DNA of 64,000 nucleotides from an uncultured Butyrivibrio sp. (GTDB lineage Bacteria > Bacillota > Clostridia > Lachnospirales > Lachnospiraceae), in the NCBI GenBank assembly GCA_946536145.1, contig CAMNEA010000003.1:31553-95552 (forward strand). Reading direction: 5' to 3'. Below, one piece after another: positions 53,008 through 62,818 of the stretch; positions within the stretch are counted from its first letter, which is position 1; each line of letters starts with the position of its first letter. The position numbers and the translations under genes were made by a program. The notes beneath the pieces were generated by a model. The model was not told the origin of the DNA. It worked only from the letters and a program-made list of their open reading frames with translations, and did no database searches.

Positions 53008-54130
53008 CTGTGAACTTAGGAGTCCACTTTCCGTCTACCTTTTCAAACAGATCTGTGTTGACATATCTGTCAACAACCTCCCAGAACTCTTCCTTGGTGA
53101 TGGACAGATATTTGCAGGCCTTCTCGATGTACTGCTCTCCGCACAGGCCGTCGTATTCTTTAACGTACCACTTGCCCTCCTCGCGGCCAAACCTGCCCTC
53201 TCTTATGTCGTAGCAGATCTCATCTGTGGCGTAGCCAAAGCCGAACTTGAGGTACTTGATCATCTGGTTGGGGATCTGAAGGTCGCAGTCAAGGGCGGTG
53301 TACCTTCTGTACCTTCCAAGGTCGTGGAGGTCATCGCTCCTGCCGGTGAGTCCCCTTGCTATGGCAAAGTCAGCGTTGTATACCTGTGACCACTCTTTTG
53401 CATAGTACTGAAGGAAGATTGCCCTTATGCCCTTTGCCTGCATCTCTTCAACGGTAGGGATCTTATAAAGGAAAAGATCTTTCTCCGTGATGTTGTTGGA
53501 CAGGTCAACGAAGCTCTCTACGCTGGCGCCTCTTATGGTCTCAAGCTGCATTACGGAAAAGGCGTTGCCGGTTGTTTCCTGGTTTTTGGCTGTGCCGAGT
53601 GTAAGGGCTGCGTTCTCGCCCTGGATTATGAGAGGGATGTTGAACTTGACAGCCATGATGTAGGACGATGCCCACAGGCAGTACTCGGAGGCTGCTATGA
53701 TGTTGCCCCTCTCAAAGAAGGACTTCCTTGCAAGCTTCTTGGCGACAACAGGGTTTGGCCTTATTGATATGATGTCAAAGCCAAGGCTGTTCAGGTTCTC
53801 GATATTTTTGCGTCCGATCTCAGTGATCTCATCGGGCATGCAGTTTATGAGAAGGGGATTGAGCCCAAGCTTCTCCTTGGCATAAACGGCCTGGAAGGTA
53901 GAGTCCTTGCCGCCCGATACACCGATTATGCAGTCGTAGGTGTTGCCCCTTTTTTTGGCTTCTTCTTTTGCCTCGTCAGCAAAAGACTTAAGCTCTGCCT
54001 CACGGGCGGCCCAGTCTATCGTCTTCTTGGACTCCTCGTAGCGGCAGGCAAAGCATATCTGTTCATCATCAAATACGATGCCCGGCCTTGTATCAGGCTG
54101 AAGGCAGCGCTTACAGTATCTCATCTTCAT
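52985..54130 (-). CDS. N-acetyl sugar amidotransferase (WbpG/PseA family)
   Basis: MRYCKRCLQPDTRPGIVFDDEQICFACRYEE, GVSGGKDSTFQAVYAKEKLGL; PP-loop family. Confidence 0.88.
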   Translation of the reverse strand: MKMRYCKRCLQPDTRPGIVFDDEQICFACRYEESKKTIDWAAREAELKSFADEAKEEAKKRGNTYDCIIGVSGGKDSTFQAVYAKEKLGLNPLLINCMPDEITEIGRKNIENLNSLGFDIISIRPNPVVAKKLARKSFFERGNIIAASEYCLWASSYIMAVKFNIPLIIQGENAALTLGTAKNQETTGNAFSVMQLETIRGASVESFVDLSNNITEKDLFLYKIPTVEEMQAKGIRAIFLQYYAKEWSQVYNADFAIARGLTGRSDDLHDLGRYRRYTALDCDLQIPNQMIKYLKFGFGYATDEICYDIREGRFGREEGKWYVKEYDGLCGEQYIEKACKYLSITKEEFWEVVDRYVNTDLFEKVDGKWTPKFTVGEDYES

Positions 54131-54206
54131 TTTTTTTCCTCCTAATATAACTGGCTAACGCTAGTATACTACAACTTTACAGTCACTTCTATGGTATAAT
54201 TACGGC

Positions 54207-55325
54207 ATGAAAATCAGAAGAGACTATGAAAAAGACAGAGTTTATATATGCCACACCTACTATCATGCCTACATCGCAGCGGTAAAAGAGCTGGTCAAAA
54301 GGCACACAGATAAAGGGAAGGCAGACATTATACTCAGTACCATGAGCAATGACTTCGGGAGCCTTTCAGAGAGGCTTATAAGGAGCGGTATTTTTGACCG
54401 TGTATTTACATATCATGAGCAGCAGGATATCACCTCCGGGGAAGTCATGAACTATCACAGGGACAGAGGCAATATTGTGCTTAATCTCCTTCAGCGCATA
54501 ACCTACACAAGGCTCCTTGGGCAGCTTCAGGAGGACTATATCCCGACGGACCTTGCATCCTACAGGGACGTCTATGTGTTCTGCGACTCCGACCCGATCG
54601 GATATTACCTCAATTATAAAAAGATATATTACCATGCTGTTGAAGACGGCCTCAACTCAGGCAAGCTCGATGATCAGGCACGAAACGCCAACCGCGGCGC
54701 CTGGCCCCTCAAAAAGCTCATGGCCAAAATGGGGCTGATATTCATAGAGAGCGGATACAGCAGGTACTGCATCGACTATGAGGTCAACGACATAAGCGCC
54801 AACCATATGCCGCCGAAAAACACTGTTGAGGTGCCAAGGAAGGAACTTAATGACAAGCTGAGCCCGGAAGATCATGCGCATCTTGTTGACATATTCCTTG
54901 AAAACAAGGAGAATGTCATAGCACAGCTCCTTGGAAGTGATGACCCTGCAAGCGACGCAGATGGACCAAAACCTCAGGTCATGATCCTTACAGAGCCGCT
55001 CTGCGAGATGGATGTCCGCAAAAAGCTCTTTGGAGACATAATAGATATGTACAGGGGTGACAACCGCATCATCATTAAACCACACCCGAGGGACATTCTA
55101 GACTACGAGAAGGAGTTCCCTGACGTGGCGGTTATAAGGGACAAGTTCCCCATGGAGGTCCTTGGCGATATTGAGGGCTTTTGCGTCGACAAGGTAATAT
55201 CTGTCATAACCCAGATGGACAACACCTATTTTGCAAAAGAGATTGTCTATCTCGGCCTTGACTTTCTGGATAAATATGAAAATCCGGATATACACAGAAA
55301 GACAGAGAACCTGAATAAAAAGTAA
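54207..55325 (+). CDS. GT52-like (sialyltransferase-like) glycosyltransferase
   Basis: YICHTYYHAYIAAVKELVKRH, YHAVEDGLNSG, NRIIIKPHPRDILDYEKEFPDV. Confidence 0.65.
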   Translation: MKIRRDYEKDRVYICHTYYHAYIAAVKELVKRHTDKGKADIILSTMSNDFGSLSERLIRSGIFDRVFTYHEQQDITSGEVMNYHRDRGNIVLNLLQRITYTRLLGQLQEDYIPTDLASYRDVYVFCDSDPIGYYLNYKKIYYHAVEDGLNSGKLDDQARNANRGAWPLKKLMAKMGLIFIESGYSRYCIDYEVNDISANHMPPKNTVEVPRKELNDKLSPEDHAHLVDIFLENKENVIAQLLGSDDPASDADGPKPQVMILTEPLCEMDVRKKLFGDIIDMYRGDNRIIIKPHPRDILDYEKEFPDVAVIRDKFPMEVLGDIEGFCVDKVISVITQMDNTYFAKEIVYLGLDFLDKYENPDIHRKTENLNKK

Positions 55326-55348
55326 GAAGAGACATATGGAGATCAGGT

Positions 55349-55795
55349 ATGGAAATAAATATGCGAAAGGCCACGATGGAGGATGCGCTGGATATCCTCA
55401 AGTGGCGCAACGATGAAAAGAGCAGGGAAGGCTCTTTTAACAAAGAAAAGATAAATATCCCGCAGCACCTTGAATGGTACAAGAAAAAGATGTCAGATGA
55501 AAACTGCGTTATGCTCATCCTTATGGACGGTGAAGAGAAGGCGGGGCACATAAGGCTCGATATACAGGGCGATACTGCGGAGATAAGCTACATGATAGCG
55601 CCTGACCAGAGGGGGAAGGGTCTTGGAAAAGAGATCCTAAGGCTCATGGAACAGAGCGCCCCTTCGGATGTAAAGGTTCTTGTTGGATTTACACTTCCCG
55701 GCAATGAGGGATCGAGGAAGTGTTTTAAGGACAATGACTATACTGAATTTACGGCAGGTGACGTGATCTGCTATATCAAGACACTGACAAGGTAA
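55349..55795 (+). CDS. GNAT N-acetyltransferase, PseH-like
   Basis: RKATMEDALDILKWRNDEKSREGSF, MIAPDQRGKGLGKEIL, PGNEGSRKCFKDNDYTEF. Confidence 0.8.
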   Translation: MEINMRKATMEDALDILKWRNDEKSREGSFNKEKINIPQHLEWYKKKMSDENCVMLILMDGEEKAGHIRLDIQGDTAEISYMIAPDQRGKGLGKEILRLMEQSAPSDVKVLVGFTLPGNEGSRKCFKDNDYTEFTAGDVICYIKTLTR

Positions 55796-58119
55796 TGGAG
55801 AGTTTTGGGAGGATAAAAATGTGTATCAGTGAACAAAAGGCTGAAAATAGGACGAGTAAGAGGGGGCTGTTTGCCGCCGCAATAATAATGATGGTCCTCA
55901 TATTTGCGGCAATGCCGGTAAAGACTTTTGCGGCGACCGAGCAGGAAAGGTATGAAGCTGAAGTAAAGAAGATCCTTTCCGGGATGAACAAAAACTGGAA
56001 AAAGGTGGAGAAGCTCTTTTATATTCACGATTATATTGTAACGCATACTGAATATGGCGGCGGACATTTTGCATATGACGCTATATTACGTCACAAGGCG
56101 GTTTGTTCGGGATATGCCGCTGCGTTCAAGGATCTTTCGAACAGGGCGGGGATTCCTGCAGTAATCGTTGGCAGTGATACTATGAGTCACGCTTGGAACG
56201 CTGTTAAGTTAAATGGCAAGTGGTATTATATTGACTGTACCTTCGATGACCCGATTGGCCCTACAAATCCTCAGTTTTGCAAGCATGAAAATTTCCTTCG
56301 AAGCGAAGCCGGAATGCGCAAGACTAACCATCATGGTAAGTTTGATTCAATTGGGCCCAATGGAGAGCGCATAAAATGTACGGATACTACCTATGAAAAG
56401 ATGGGATGGGTAAGTGCACTGAATATTCCTGTGACCCTGCTTTCCGACGGAATAGCTTATTATGATACCGACAGCTGTAATCTCTATACATATGACTGCA
56501 GATCTAAAAAGTCAAGGAAGGTTAAAAACCTTGAGAAGGAATCAGGCAGAAAAGAATCAGGCAATGTTTATTATGGTGATAAGATAACACTTACCGGGGC
56601 CGGCAAAAATGTCTTTGTCGGTACAGGAGATGCGATTTATTATCACAAATATGGCACGTCTGTTTTTAGGAGGATATATGTACTGAGTGAGCAGGAGAGA
56701 AAACTCGGAGTCATATCTCATCTGAAAATGGTGGGAAACTCGCTCCGATATAATCTGGGAGATGAACAAAGCAGCACGGATAAGTATTTTGACAAGTCAA
56801 AAGTTCACGCGGCGGATTACATATCTGTAAAAAAAGCCGTGAAAATGACAGCGCCAAAGTTAGAAATTAAAGGCAGCGACTCTAAAACCTTAATGGTGGG
56901 GGAGAGTATAGAACTGGAAACTGACACGATCGACATAAATAATCCGGTGTGGAAAAGCGATAACCCTTCTGTGGCAACAGTAAATAATGGAAAAGTTACA
57001 GCCAAAAATCCCGGAGCATGTCTGATCACCGTAAGTGAAGGCAAAATCTGTGACTCATGTGTGATAATTGTCAAAAGCACTGAGCAGGATGTATATCAGG
57101 AGCCGGTGGATCCTATAGATGCGGCGGGGGAGAGTGACTCAGAATGGCTAAACGATTATGATTTTTACATCAGACAGTACTACAGGGAGGATCTGCTGTA
57201 TCTTGACCGGTACCATGGTGATGCGAGCAGCCTCACAGTGCCATCAACTGCGATTTACCAGGAAAAGAAATACAGGGTTGTGGTAACCTCAGGTTTTATC
57301 GGCGCGGATACTAAAGTTCAAAAGCTCAGCTTTACGAAGGGCGTTATCATTGAAACGCAGTGGAATGCTTTTCTTGCTTCCGGAAGTCAGACGCTACGAA
57401 GCATTGACCTTAGAGGCTGTGTGATGGACAGATCGGAAACTCTTTTCATCGCGAGGAATTGCCCAAAGCTGCAGTCGATAAATATGAAAGGCATGGATAT
57501 GAGCAGACTGCGTGTCTTTGTATCGGAGGGTTGTGGTGCAATAGATACTATCGTGATGCCAAAGTATGCATACATATTTTACTTTGAGAATGGCACAAGT
57601 CTTCGGATTTATGACAACGGAGAATATGGCAGCACCCCGTATGGATACCTTATTCATTCTTATCCGGTAAATAAGACGCTTAAAAAGCTGCCCAAAGTTG
57701 CGAAAAAAGGTAAGCAGTTTAGCATCAGCGGAATAACCTATAAGGTGACAAACACTTCAATGCCGAGCGTTGCGGTTGTCAAAATAAAAGGCAGCCGGGC
57801 TGATATACCGGCAATGGTGACATACAAGGGCATAAAGTACTGGGTAAGAAGCATCGGAGCCGGCGCTGCATCAGGCAATACTTCGCTTAAGCAGGTTACA
57901 ATAGGCAGTGCAGTAACAGGTATCGGATCAAAGGCGTTTTATAAATGCAAAAATCTGACAACAATAAAAGTGAAGTCGGGAGTTATCACAAAGATCAGCG
58001 CAAAAGCGCTTTCGGGAACATATAAAAAAGCTTCTGTCGACGTACCTGATGACTGCACTTCGAATTATAAAAAAATGCTGAAAAAGGCAGGCTTATCTAC
58101 AAAAGCTAAAGTAAAATGA
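55795..58119 (+). CDS. Secreted transglutaminase-like protein with Big_2 and LRR_5/BspA-like domains
   Basis: HKAVCSGYAAAFKDL...SHAWNAVKLNGKWYYIDCTFDDP catalytic triad; VWKSDNPSVATVNNGKVTAKNPGACLITV; ITGIGSKAFYKCKNLTTIKVKS-type repeats. Confidence 0.87.
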   Translation: MESFGRIKMCISEQKAENRTSKRGLFAAAIIMMVLIFAAMPVKTFAATEQERYEAEVKKILSGMNKNWKKVEKLFYIHDYIVTHTEYGGGHFAYDAILRHKAVCSGYAAAFKDLSNRAGIPAVIVGSDTMSHAWNAVKLNGKWYYIDCTFDDPIGPTNPQFCKHENFLRSEAGMRKTNHHGKFDSIGPNGERIKCTDTTYEKMGWVSALNIPVTLLSDGIAYYDTDSCNLYTYDCRSKKSRKVKNLEKESGRKESGNVYYGDKITLTGAGKNVFVGTGDAIYYHKYGTSVFRRIYVLSEQERKLGVISHLKMVGNSLRYNLGDEQSSTDKYFDKSKVHAADYISVKKAVKMTAPKLEIKGSDSKTLMVGESIELETDTIDINNPVWKSDNPSVATVNNGKVTAKNPGACLITVSEGKICDSCVIIVKSTEQDVYQEPVDPIDAAGESDSEWLNDYDFYIRQYYREDLLYLDRYHGDASSLTVPSTAIYQEKKYRVVVTSGFIGADTKVQKLSFTKGVIIETQWNAFLASGSQTLRSIDLRGCVMDRSETLFIARNCPKLQSINMKGMDMSRLRVFVSEGCGAIDTIVMPKYAYIFYFENGTSLRIYDNGEYGSTPYGYLIHSYPVNKTLKKLPKVAKKGKQFSISGITYKVTNTSMPSVAVVKIKGSRADIPAMVTYKGIKYWVRSIGAGAASGNTSLKQVTIGSAVTGIGSKAFYKCKNLTTIKVKSGVITKISAKALSGTYKKASVDVPDDCTSNYKKMLKKAGLSTKAKVK

Positions 58120-58140
58120 GACCGCCAACAGGAGAAAGAT

Positions 58141-59196
58141 ATGTTCAGTAAGACATTAAAGATAGGAAAGAGAACTGTAGGAGAGGGAGAGCCCTGCTTT
58201 ATCGTGGCTGAGCTCTCCGGCAATCACAACGGGGACTATAATAGGGCTATAGGGATAATCCACGCGGCCAAAGAGGCAGGAGCCGATGCGATAAAGCTTC
58301 AGACCTACACTGCCGATACCATAACCATAGACTGTGACAAGCCCTGGTTCATGACACCGGGGGACGGGCTCTGGGCCGGGAGGACTCTTCACGATCTCTA
58401 CGAGGAGGCCTACACTCCCTGGGAGTGGCACGAAGGCCTTATGAATGAGGCCAAAAAGCTTGGAATGGAAGCTTTCTCATCGCCCTTTGACCCGACGGCT
58501 GTTGACTACCTTGAAAATCTGAATGTCCCGGCATACAAGATTGCGAGCTTTGAGATCAATGACATTCCTCTTATCAGGAAGATAGCAAGGCTGCACAAAC
58601 CGATCATATTTGCCACAGGCATAGCTTACGAGGAGGACATCGACCTCGCCCTTGATACCTGCAGACAGGAGGGCAATGAGGATGTGATACTTCTTAAGTG
58701 CGTGAGCGCATACCCAACGCCCTACAATCTTGTGAACCTTCGTATGATTAAGGGACTTTCCGATAAATACGACTGCCTCGTGGGACTTTCGGATCACACT
58801 CCGGGAAGCGTCATACCGACGGGAAGCATACCCTTTGGAGTGAGTATGATCGAGAAGCACCTTACACTCGATCGCAGCGCGGGAGGAGTTGACGACGCAT
58901 TTTCCATGGAGCCATCTGAATTTGCGGAGATGGTCAGAAACGTGCGCATCATGGAAGAGGCTCTTGGCAGTTATGAGTATCATCTGACTGATAAACAGGT
59001 AGCTGAGAGAAAGCTCTCGAGATCATTATTTGTGGTAAAAGACATAAAGAAGGGCGAGACAATAACCGAAGAAAATGTAAGATCGATACGGCCGGGAAAC
59101 GGGATGCATACCAAACACTACGAAGAGGTGCTCGGAAGAGTTGCCGCAAAGGATCTGGAAAAGGGAACCCCCTTAAGTTTTGATCTTTTGGCATAG
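58141..59196 (+). CDS. pseI: Pseudaminic acid synthase PseI (NeuB family)
   Basis: FIVAELSGNHNGDYNRAIGIIHAAKEAGADAIKLQTYTADT; VGLSDHTPG; C-terminal SAF domain. Confidence 0.93.
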   Translation: MFSKTLKIGKRTVGEGEPCFIVAELSGNHNGDYNRAIGIIHAAKEAGADAIKLQTYTADTITIDCDKPWFMTPGDGLWAGRTLHDLYEEAYTPWEWHEGLMNEAKKLGMEAFSSPFDPTAVDYLENLNVPAYKIASFEINDIPLIRKIARLHKPIIFATGIAYEEDIDLALDTCRQEGNEDVILLKCVSAYPTPYNLVNLRMIKGLSDKYDCLVGLSDHTPGSVIPTGSIPFGVSMIEKHLTLDRSAGGVDDAFSMEPSEFAEMVRNVRIMEEALGSYEYHLTDKQVAERKLSRSLFVVKDIKKGETITEENVRSIRPGNGMHTKHYEEVLGRVAAKDLEKGTPLSFDLLA

Positions 59197-59253
59197 AGGT
59201 TTAACGTTATATGCAGGCAACTGCAAAAACACAACTTGAAAGGAAGGTGCAGG

Positions 59254-60588
59254 ATGAATACTTTATCTGATATGGCTCGGGGCGGGTCATACTTAATTGA
59301 TCTGCTGACATTCTTTTTGACTTCGGCAGGCTACTATAAGATTTTTGAGAAATGCGGCGTTAAACAGATATATGCACTGATACCCTTTGTCAGGGATTAC
59401 CAGATAGGGCGCTGCGCAGACAGGGAAGACGACGGCAAAGAGCTGGCGGTACTTGCAGCGTTTCTGGCTGTGGTATATTTTCCGATGCAGTTTTTGCAAT
59501 ACAATAATAAGCTGCTTATTATTGTGATGATCCCGTACATTGCTCTTCAGATCGCGCGTCTGATGCTGCATATAAGGGTTTATCTCGGACTGATAAAGGT
59601 CTTTGAAAAAAAGAAGCTGTGGCTCCTTGGATTTCTGTTCATCGAAGGTCCTGTATGCATCCTCTGGGGATTTTCGGATAAATTTATGCCAAACAAAAAA
59701 GTACAGAACTTTTCGGACCAGGGCGGCGCAAGGGAGACCGGTGCTGTTGTGGATACAATGGAGGACGGGCTTACTGTCAATATTGACAAGAGGACGGCAG
59801 TCGAGTTCTTCAGGAGAAAGACTCTTTTAAAGGACATACACCTGAGCATACCCAAAGGGCACATGGTGCTGCTGCTCGGTGGATCAGGCGCAGGCAAGAC
59901 AACCTTTGTGAACGCGGTTACGGGATATGAGAAAGCAGATGCCAAAATTGAGCTTGGCACACGCGATGTATATGAGGAATACGGCCAGATGATGTATGAC
60001 ATAGGTTTTGTGCCTCAGCAGGACCTGATGAGGGGCAATGACACTGTTATGCTCACGCTCTCCGATGCCGCTACACTGCGGCTTCCTTCCAGCGTCTCCT
60101 TTATTGAGAGGAAGAAGAGGATTGATGAGGTCCTTGACCAGTTCGGACTTGCCGCTGTTAAGAACAATCTGGTTGAGAAGCTCTCGGGAGGCCAGAGAAA
60201 GAGGCTTTCAATCGCGATGGAGTTCATTTCGGATCCCACACTATTTATCCTTGACGAACCGGACTCGGGACTCGACGGAGTTGTTGCCAGAGGACTCTTT
60301 GAGAAGCTGCGGGCGATCGCGGACGAAGGCAAGATCGTGGTCGTTATAACACATACTCCGGACAGGGTAATAGATCTTTTTGATGACGTTATTGTCCTGG
60401 CAAAGGATTCAACAAGGACAGGGCGTCTTGCCTACTACGGACCTGTGAGTGAGGCCTACGATTTCTTTGGCAAGAAGTCTATGGAGGAGATCCTTCTCTC
60501 CGTCAATCAGAAGGACGAGGGCGGTGAAGGAAAAGCCGATGAATTTGTTGGCAAGTACGCTGATCGCATAAATGGAAAGGTGGGCTGA
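59254..60588 (+). CDS. Fusion: N-terminal multi-TM domain plus ABCG-type ATPase
   Basis: N-terminal GGSYLIDLLTFFLTSAGYYKIFEKCGVKQIYALIPFVRDYQIGR with TM helices; GGSGAGKTTFVNAVTGYE, LSGGQRKRLSIAMEFISDPTLFILDEPDSGLD. Confidence 0.88.
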   Translation: MNTLSDMARGGSYLIDLLTFFLTSAGYYKIFEKCGVKQIYALIPFVRDYQIGRCADREDDGKELAVLAAFLAVVYFPMQFLQYNNKLLIIVMIPYIALQIARLMLHIRVYLGLIKVFEKKKLWLLGFLFIEGPVCILWGFSDKFMPNKKVQNFSDQGGARETGAVVDTMEDGLTVNIDKRTAVEFFRRKTLLKDIHLSIPKGHMVLLLGGSGAGKTTFVNAVTGYEKADAKIELGTRDVYEEYGQMMYDIGFVPQQDLMRGNDTVMLTLSDAATLRLPSSVSFIERKKRIDEVLDQFGLAAVKNNLVEKLSGGQRKRLSIAMEFISDPTLFILDEPDSGLDGVVARGLFEKLRAIADEGKIVVVITHTPDRVIDLFDDVIVLAKDSTRTGRLAYYGPVSEAYDFFGKKSMEEILLSVNQKDEGGEGKADEFVGKYADRINGKVG

Positions 60589-60592
60589 CGGC

Positions 60593-61537
60593 ATGGAAAA
60601 GACTCAGAAAATGCATAGGGGCCGATTTTCACAGGCCATAATATATCTCGGCAAACTATTTCGCATGTTCTTGTTTCAGAGCGACTGGAAGGTGCTTCCC
60701 ATGTCAGCGGTGATCGCGGGACTTGTGTGCGTGGCGGTCGGATCAAACATGTACAAGACCATGGAAGGAACTCAGATGGGGTGCTTTGCCCTTTCCTGTG
60801 TATGTATCTGGAACGGGTTCTTTAATTCAATCCAGGTCATCTGCCGAGAGAGAGCTATAGTAAAGAGGGAGCACAGATCAGGTCTTCATATTACGTCGTA
60901 TCTTGCGGCACACATGATCTACCAGGCGATGCTATGCGCTCTTCAGGTGGTGATCATGATAGTGGTGTGCCAGGCAATGAATGTCACACTGCCGTCAAAG
61001 CCGCTCGTAATACCCTGGAAGCTGGCAGATTTTGCTGTCACATTATTCCTTATCACTTACTGTGCTGATATGCTTGCGCTTTTGATCTCTTCATTTTCAA
61101 AGACAACTACGGCTGCGATGACGATAATGCCGTTTCTTCTTATTGTGCAGCTGTTGTTTTCGGGCGGATTCTTCTCGCTTCCCAAGGAGGCACAGCCATT
61201 TACTAATATGACTGCGACAAAGTGGGGACTCACAGCGTTGTGCTCAGTCGGCGACTACAATTCGCTTCCCATGGTGAGCATCTGGAACAATGCCCTCAAG
61301 ATGAAGAACGTGGAGGTCGAGGGCGAAAAGCCAATCGAAGAGGCCTTCGTTTACCTCGAAGAGAACAACATGAAGGAGCAGTTTCTCATGCAGTCCGCGC
61401 AGCATAATCAGAAACCGGAGTATAATTTTGACGACGATATTGTCTATAGCTGCTGGCTCTGGCTGCTTATGTGGACCTGTGTCTATGTGATAGCATCGGT
61501 CGTTATTCTGGAGTTTATTGACAAGGATAAGAGGTAA
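60593..61537 (+). CDS. ABC-2/ABCG-type transporter permease
   Basis: Six predicted TM; NGFFNSIQVICRERAIVKREHRSGLHITSYLAAHMIYQ as in ABCG permeases. Confidence 0.87.
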   Translation: MEKTQKMHRGRFSQAIIYLGKLFRMFLFQSDWKVLPMSAVIAGLVCVAVGSNMYKTMEGTQMGCFALSCVCIWNGFFNSIQVICRERAIVKREHRSGLHITSYLAAHMIYQAMLCALQVVIMIVVCQAMNVTLPSKPLVIPWKLADFAVTLFLITYCADMLALLISSFSKTTTAAMTIMPFLLIVQLLFSGGFFSLPKEAQPFTNMTATKWGLTALCSVGDYNSLPMVSIWNNALKMKNVEVEGEKPIEEAFVYLEENNMKEQFLMQSAQHNQKPEYNFDDDIVYSCWLWLLMWTCVYVIASVVILEFIDKDKR

Positions 61538-61549
61538 TAGTTAAGCGGT

Positions 61550-62731
61550 ATGACAGGTATACGTGCAGATGCAAACAGTATAATAGCGAGCGGTCACGTG
61601 ATGAGATGCATCACGATCGCAAGGCAGATAGTGGCACTTGGAAAAAGTGTCACTTTCTTTGTTGCGGATAATGAATCTCTGTCGCTTGTCAATGAATTTG
61701 GCGCCGATATAAGCAATATGGAGATCGTGGTTCTTGGATCTGACTGGCAGGATCTGGAAGGAGAGATCCCTCTTTTGAAAAAAGAGCTTTCTGAGAGGAG
61801 GATCAAGACTCTTCTTGTGGATTCATATAAGGTCACTAAGAATTATTTCAGGGAGCTGTCAAAGGTCTGCGAAGTTGCATATATGGATGACCTTGGCGAA
61901 GAGGCATACCCTGTGGATGTACTTATCAATTACAGCGGCTACTACGACATGATAGGCTATGAGAAACTATATGAGGGTGTTAAAAACAGGGAGGGGAATC
62001 CTGTAAAGATGCTGCTTGGCCTAATGTATGCGCCGCTTCGGGAGCAGTTCTATGGTGCGGCGTTATCAAGGGAGCAAGTAAGTAAAGACAGCGGCTCATA
62101 CGAAGCTGTATCCGGTTCCCGGGAAAAAGAGAGCAGGGGTGGTGCTTCTCACAATCTTAATATACTCCTTACGGCAGGAGGTGCTGACATGCATGGCATG
62201 CTTATTGGCGTCCTTGATGAACTGGAAAAGAGGGGAATTGTTACAGATACTAAAAGCGCTGTAACTGTTCACGTTGTCATTGGAAGCCTTGTCAGAAATG
62301 CGGATGAAATAAGGACCTTCGCCGATAAACACTCCCGCGTTTACATTCACGAAAAAGTAAAAAACATGGCGGAGCTGATGCGCTCCTGCGATCTTGCCAT
62401 TGCGGCAGCGGGTACAATGCTGACTGAGTGTGCAGCCATCCTGCTGCCTGTTATTTTCTATCAGGTTGCGGATAATCAGAAATATAATGTTAAGTTCTGG
62501 CAAAGGTGCGGCGGAATGGTCTTTGCGGGAGATGTATCATCCGGAAAAGATAGGGAAAGGCAGATGGTGATCTCAAATGTCTGTGATAAAATAAGAGATA
62601 TCGATTCAGACAGTACAATTCTTGATACCATGAAAAGAGCACTATCAGGTATCACAGACGGAAGAGGTGCTAAAAGAATTGCCACGGCACTGCTAGGCAA
62701 TACGCATGCACAGGAAACGGTCTTTAAATGA
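61550..62731 (+). CDS. pseG: PseG-like UDP-2,4-diacetamido-2,4,6-trideoxy-beta-L-altropyranose hydrolase
   Basis: RADANSIIASGHVMRCITIARQI; LLVDSYKVTKNYFRELSKVCEVAYMDDL; YAPLREQF; DLAIAAAGTMLTECAAILLPVI. Confidence 0.88.
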   Translation: MTGIRADANSIIASGHVMRCITIARQIVALGKSVTFFVADNESLSLVNEFGADISNMEIVVLGSDWQDLEGEIPLLKKELSERRIKTLLVDSYKVTKNYFRELSKVCEVAYMDDLGEEAYPVDVLINYSGYYDMIGYEKLYEGVKNREGNPVKMLLGLMYAPLREQFYGAALSREQVSKDSGSYEAVSGSREKESRGGASHNLNILLTAGGADMHGMLIGVLDELEKRGIVTDTKSAVTVHVVIGSLVRNADEIRTFADKHSRVYIHEKVKNMAELMRSCDLAIAAAGTMLTECAAILLPVIFYQVADNQKYNVKFWQRCGGMVFAGDVSSGKDRERQMVISNVCDKIRDIDSDSTILDTMKRALSGITDGRGAKRIATALLGNTHAQETVFK

Positions 62732-62771
62732 AAGTCAGAGTAATATTGACCTGTTAAGATTTATATTGATA

Positions 62772-62793
62772 GAGGCGACCGAAAGGCCGCCTC
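62772..62793. terminator. Terminator hairpin between convergent genes
   Basis: GAGGCG-A-CC-GAAA-GG-C-CGCCTC; T7 tract downstream. Confidence 0.65.
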
Positions 62794-62818
62794 AATTGAT
62801 AAAGTTTTTTTTAATATG

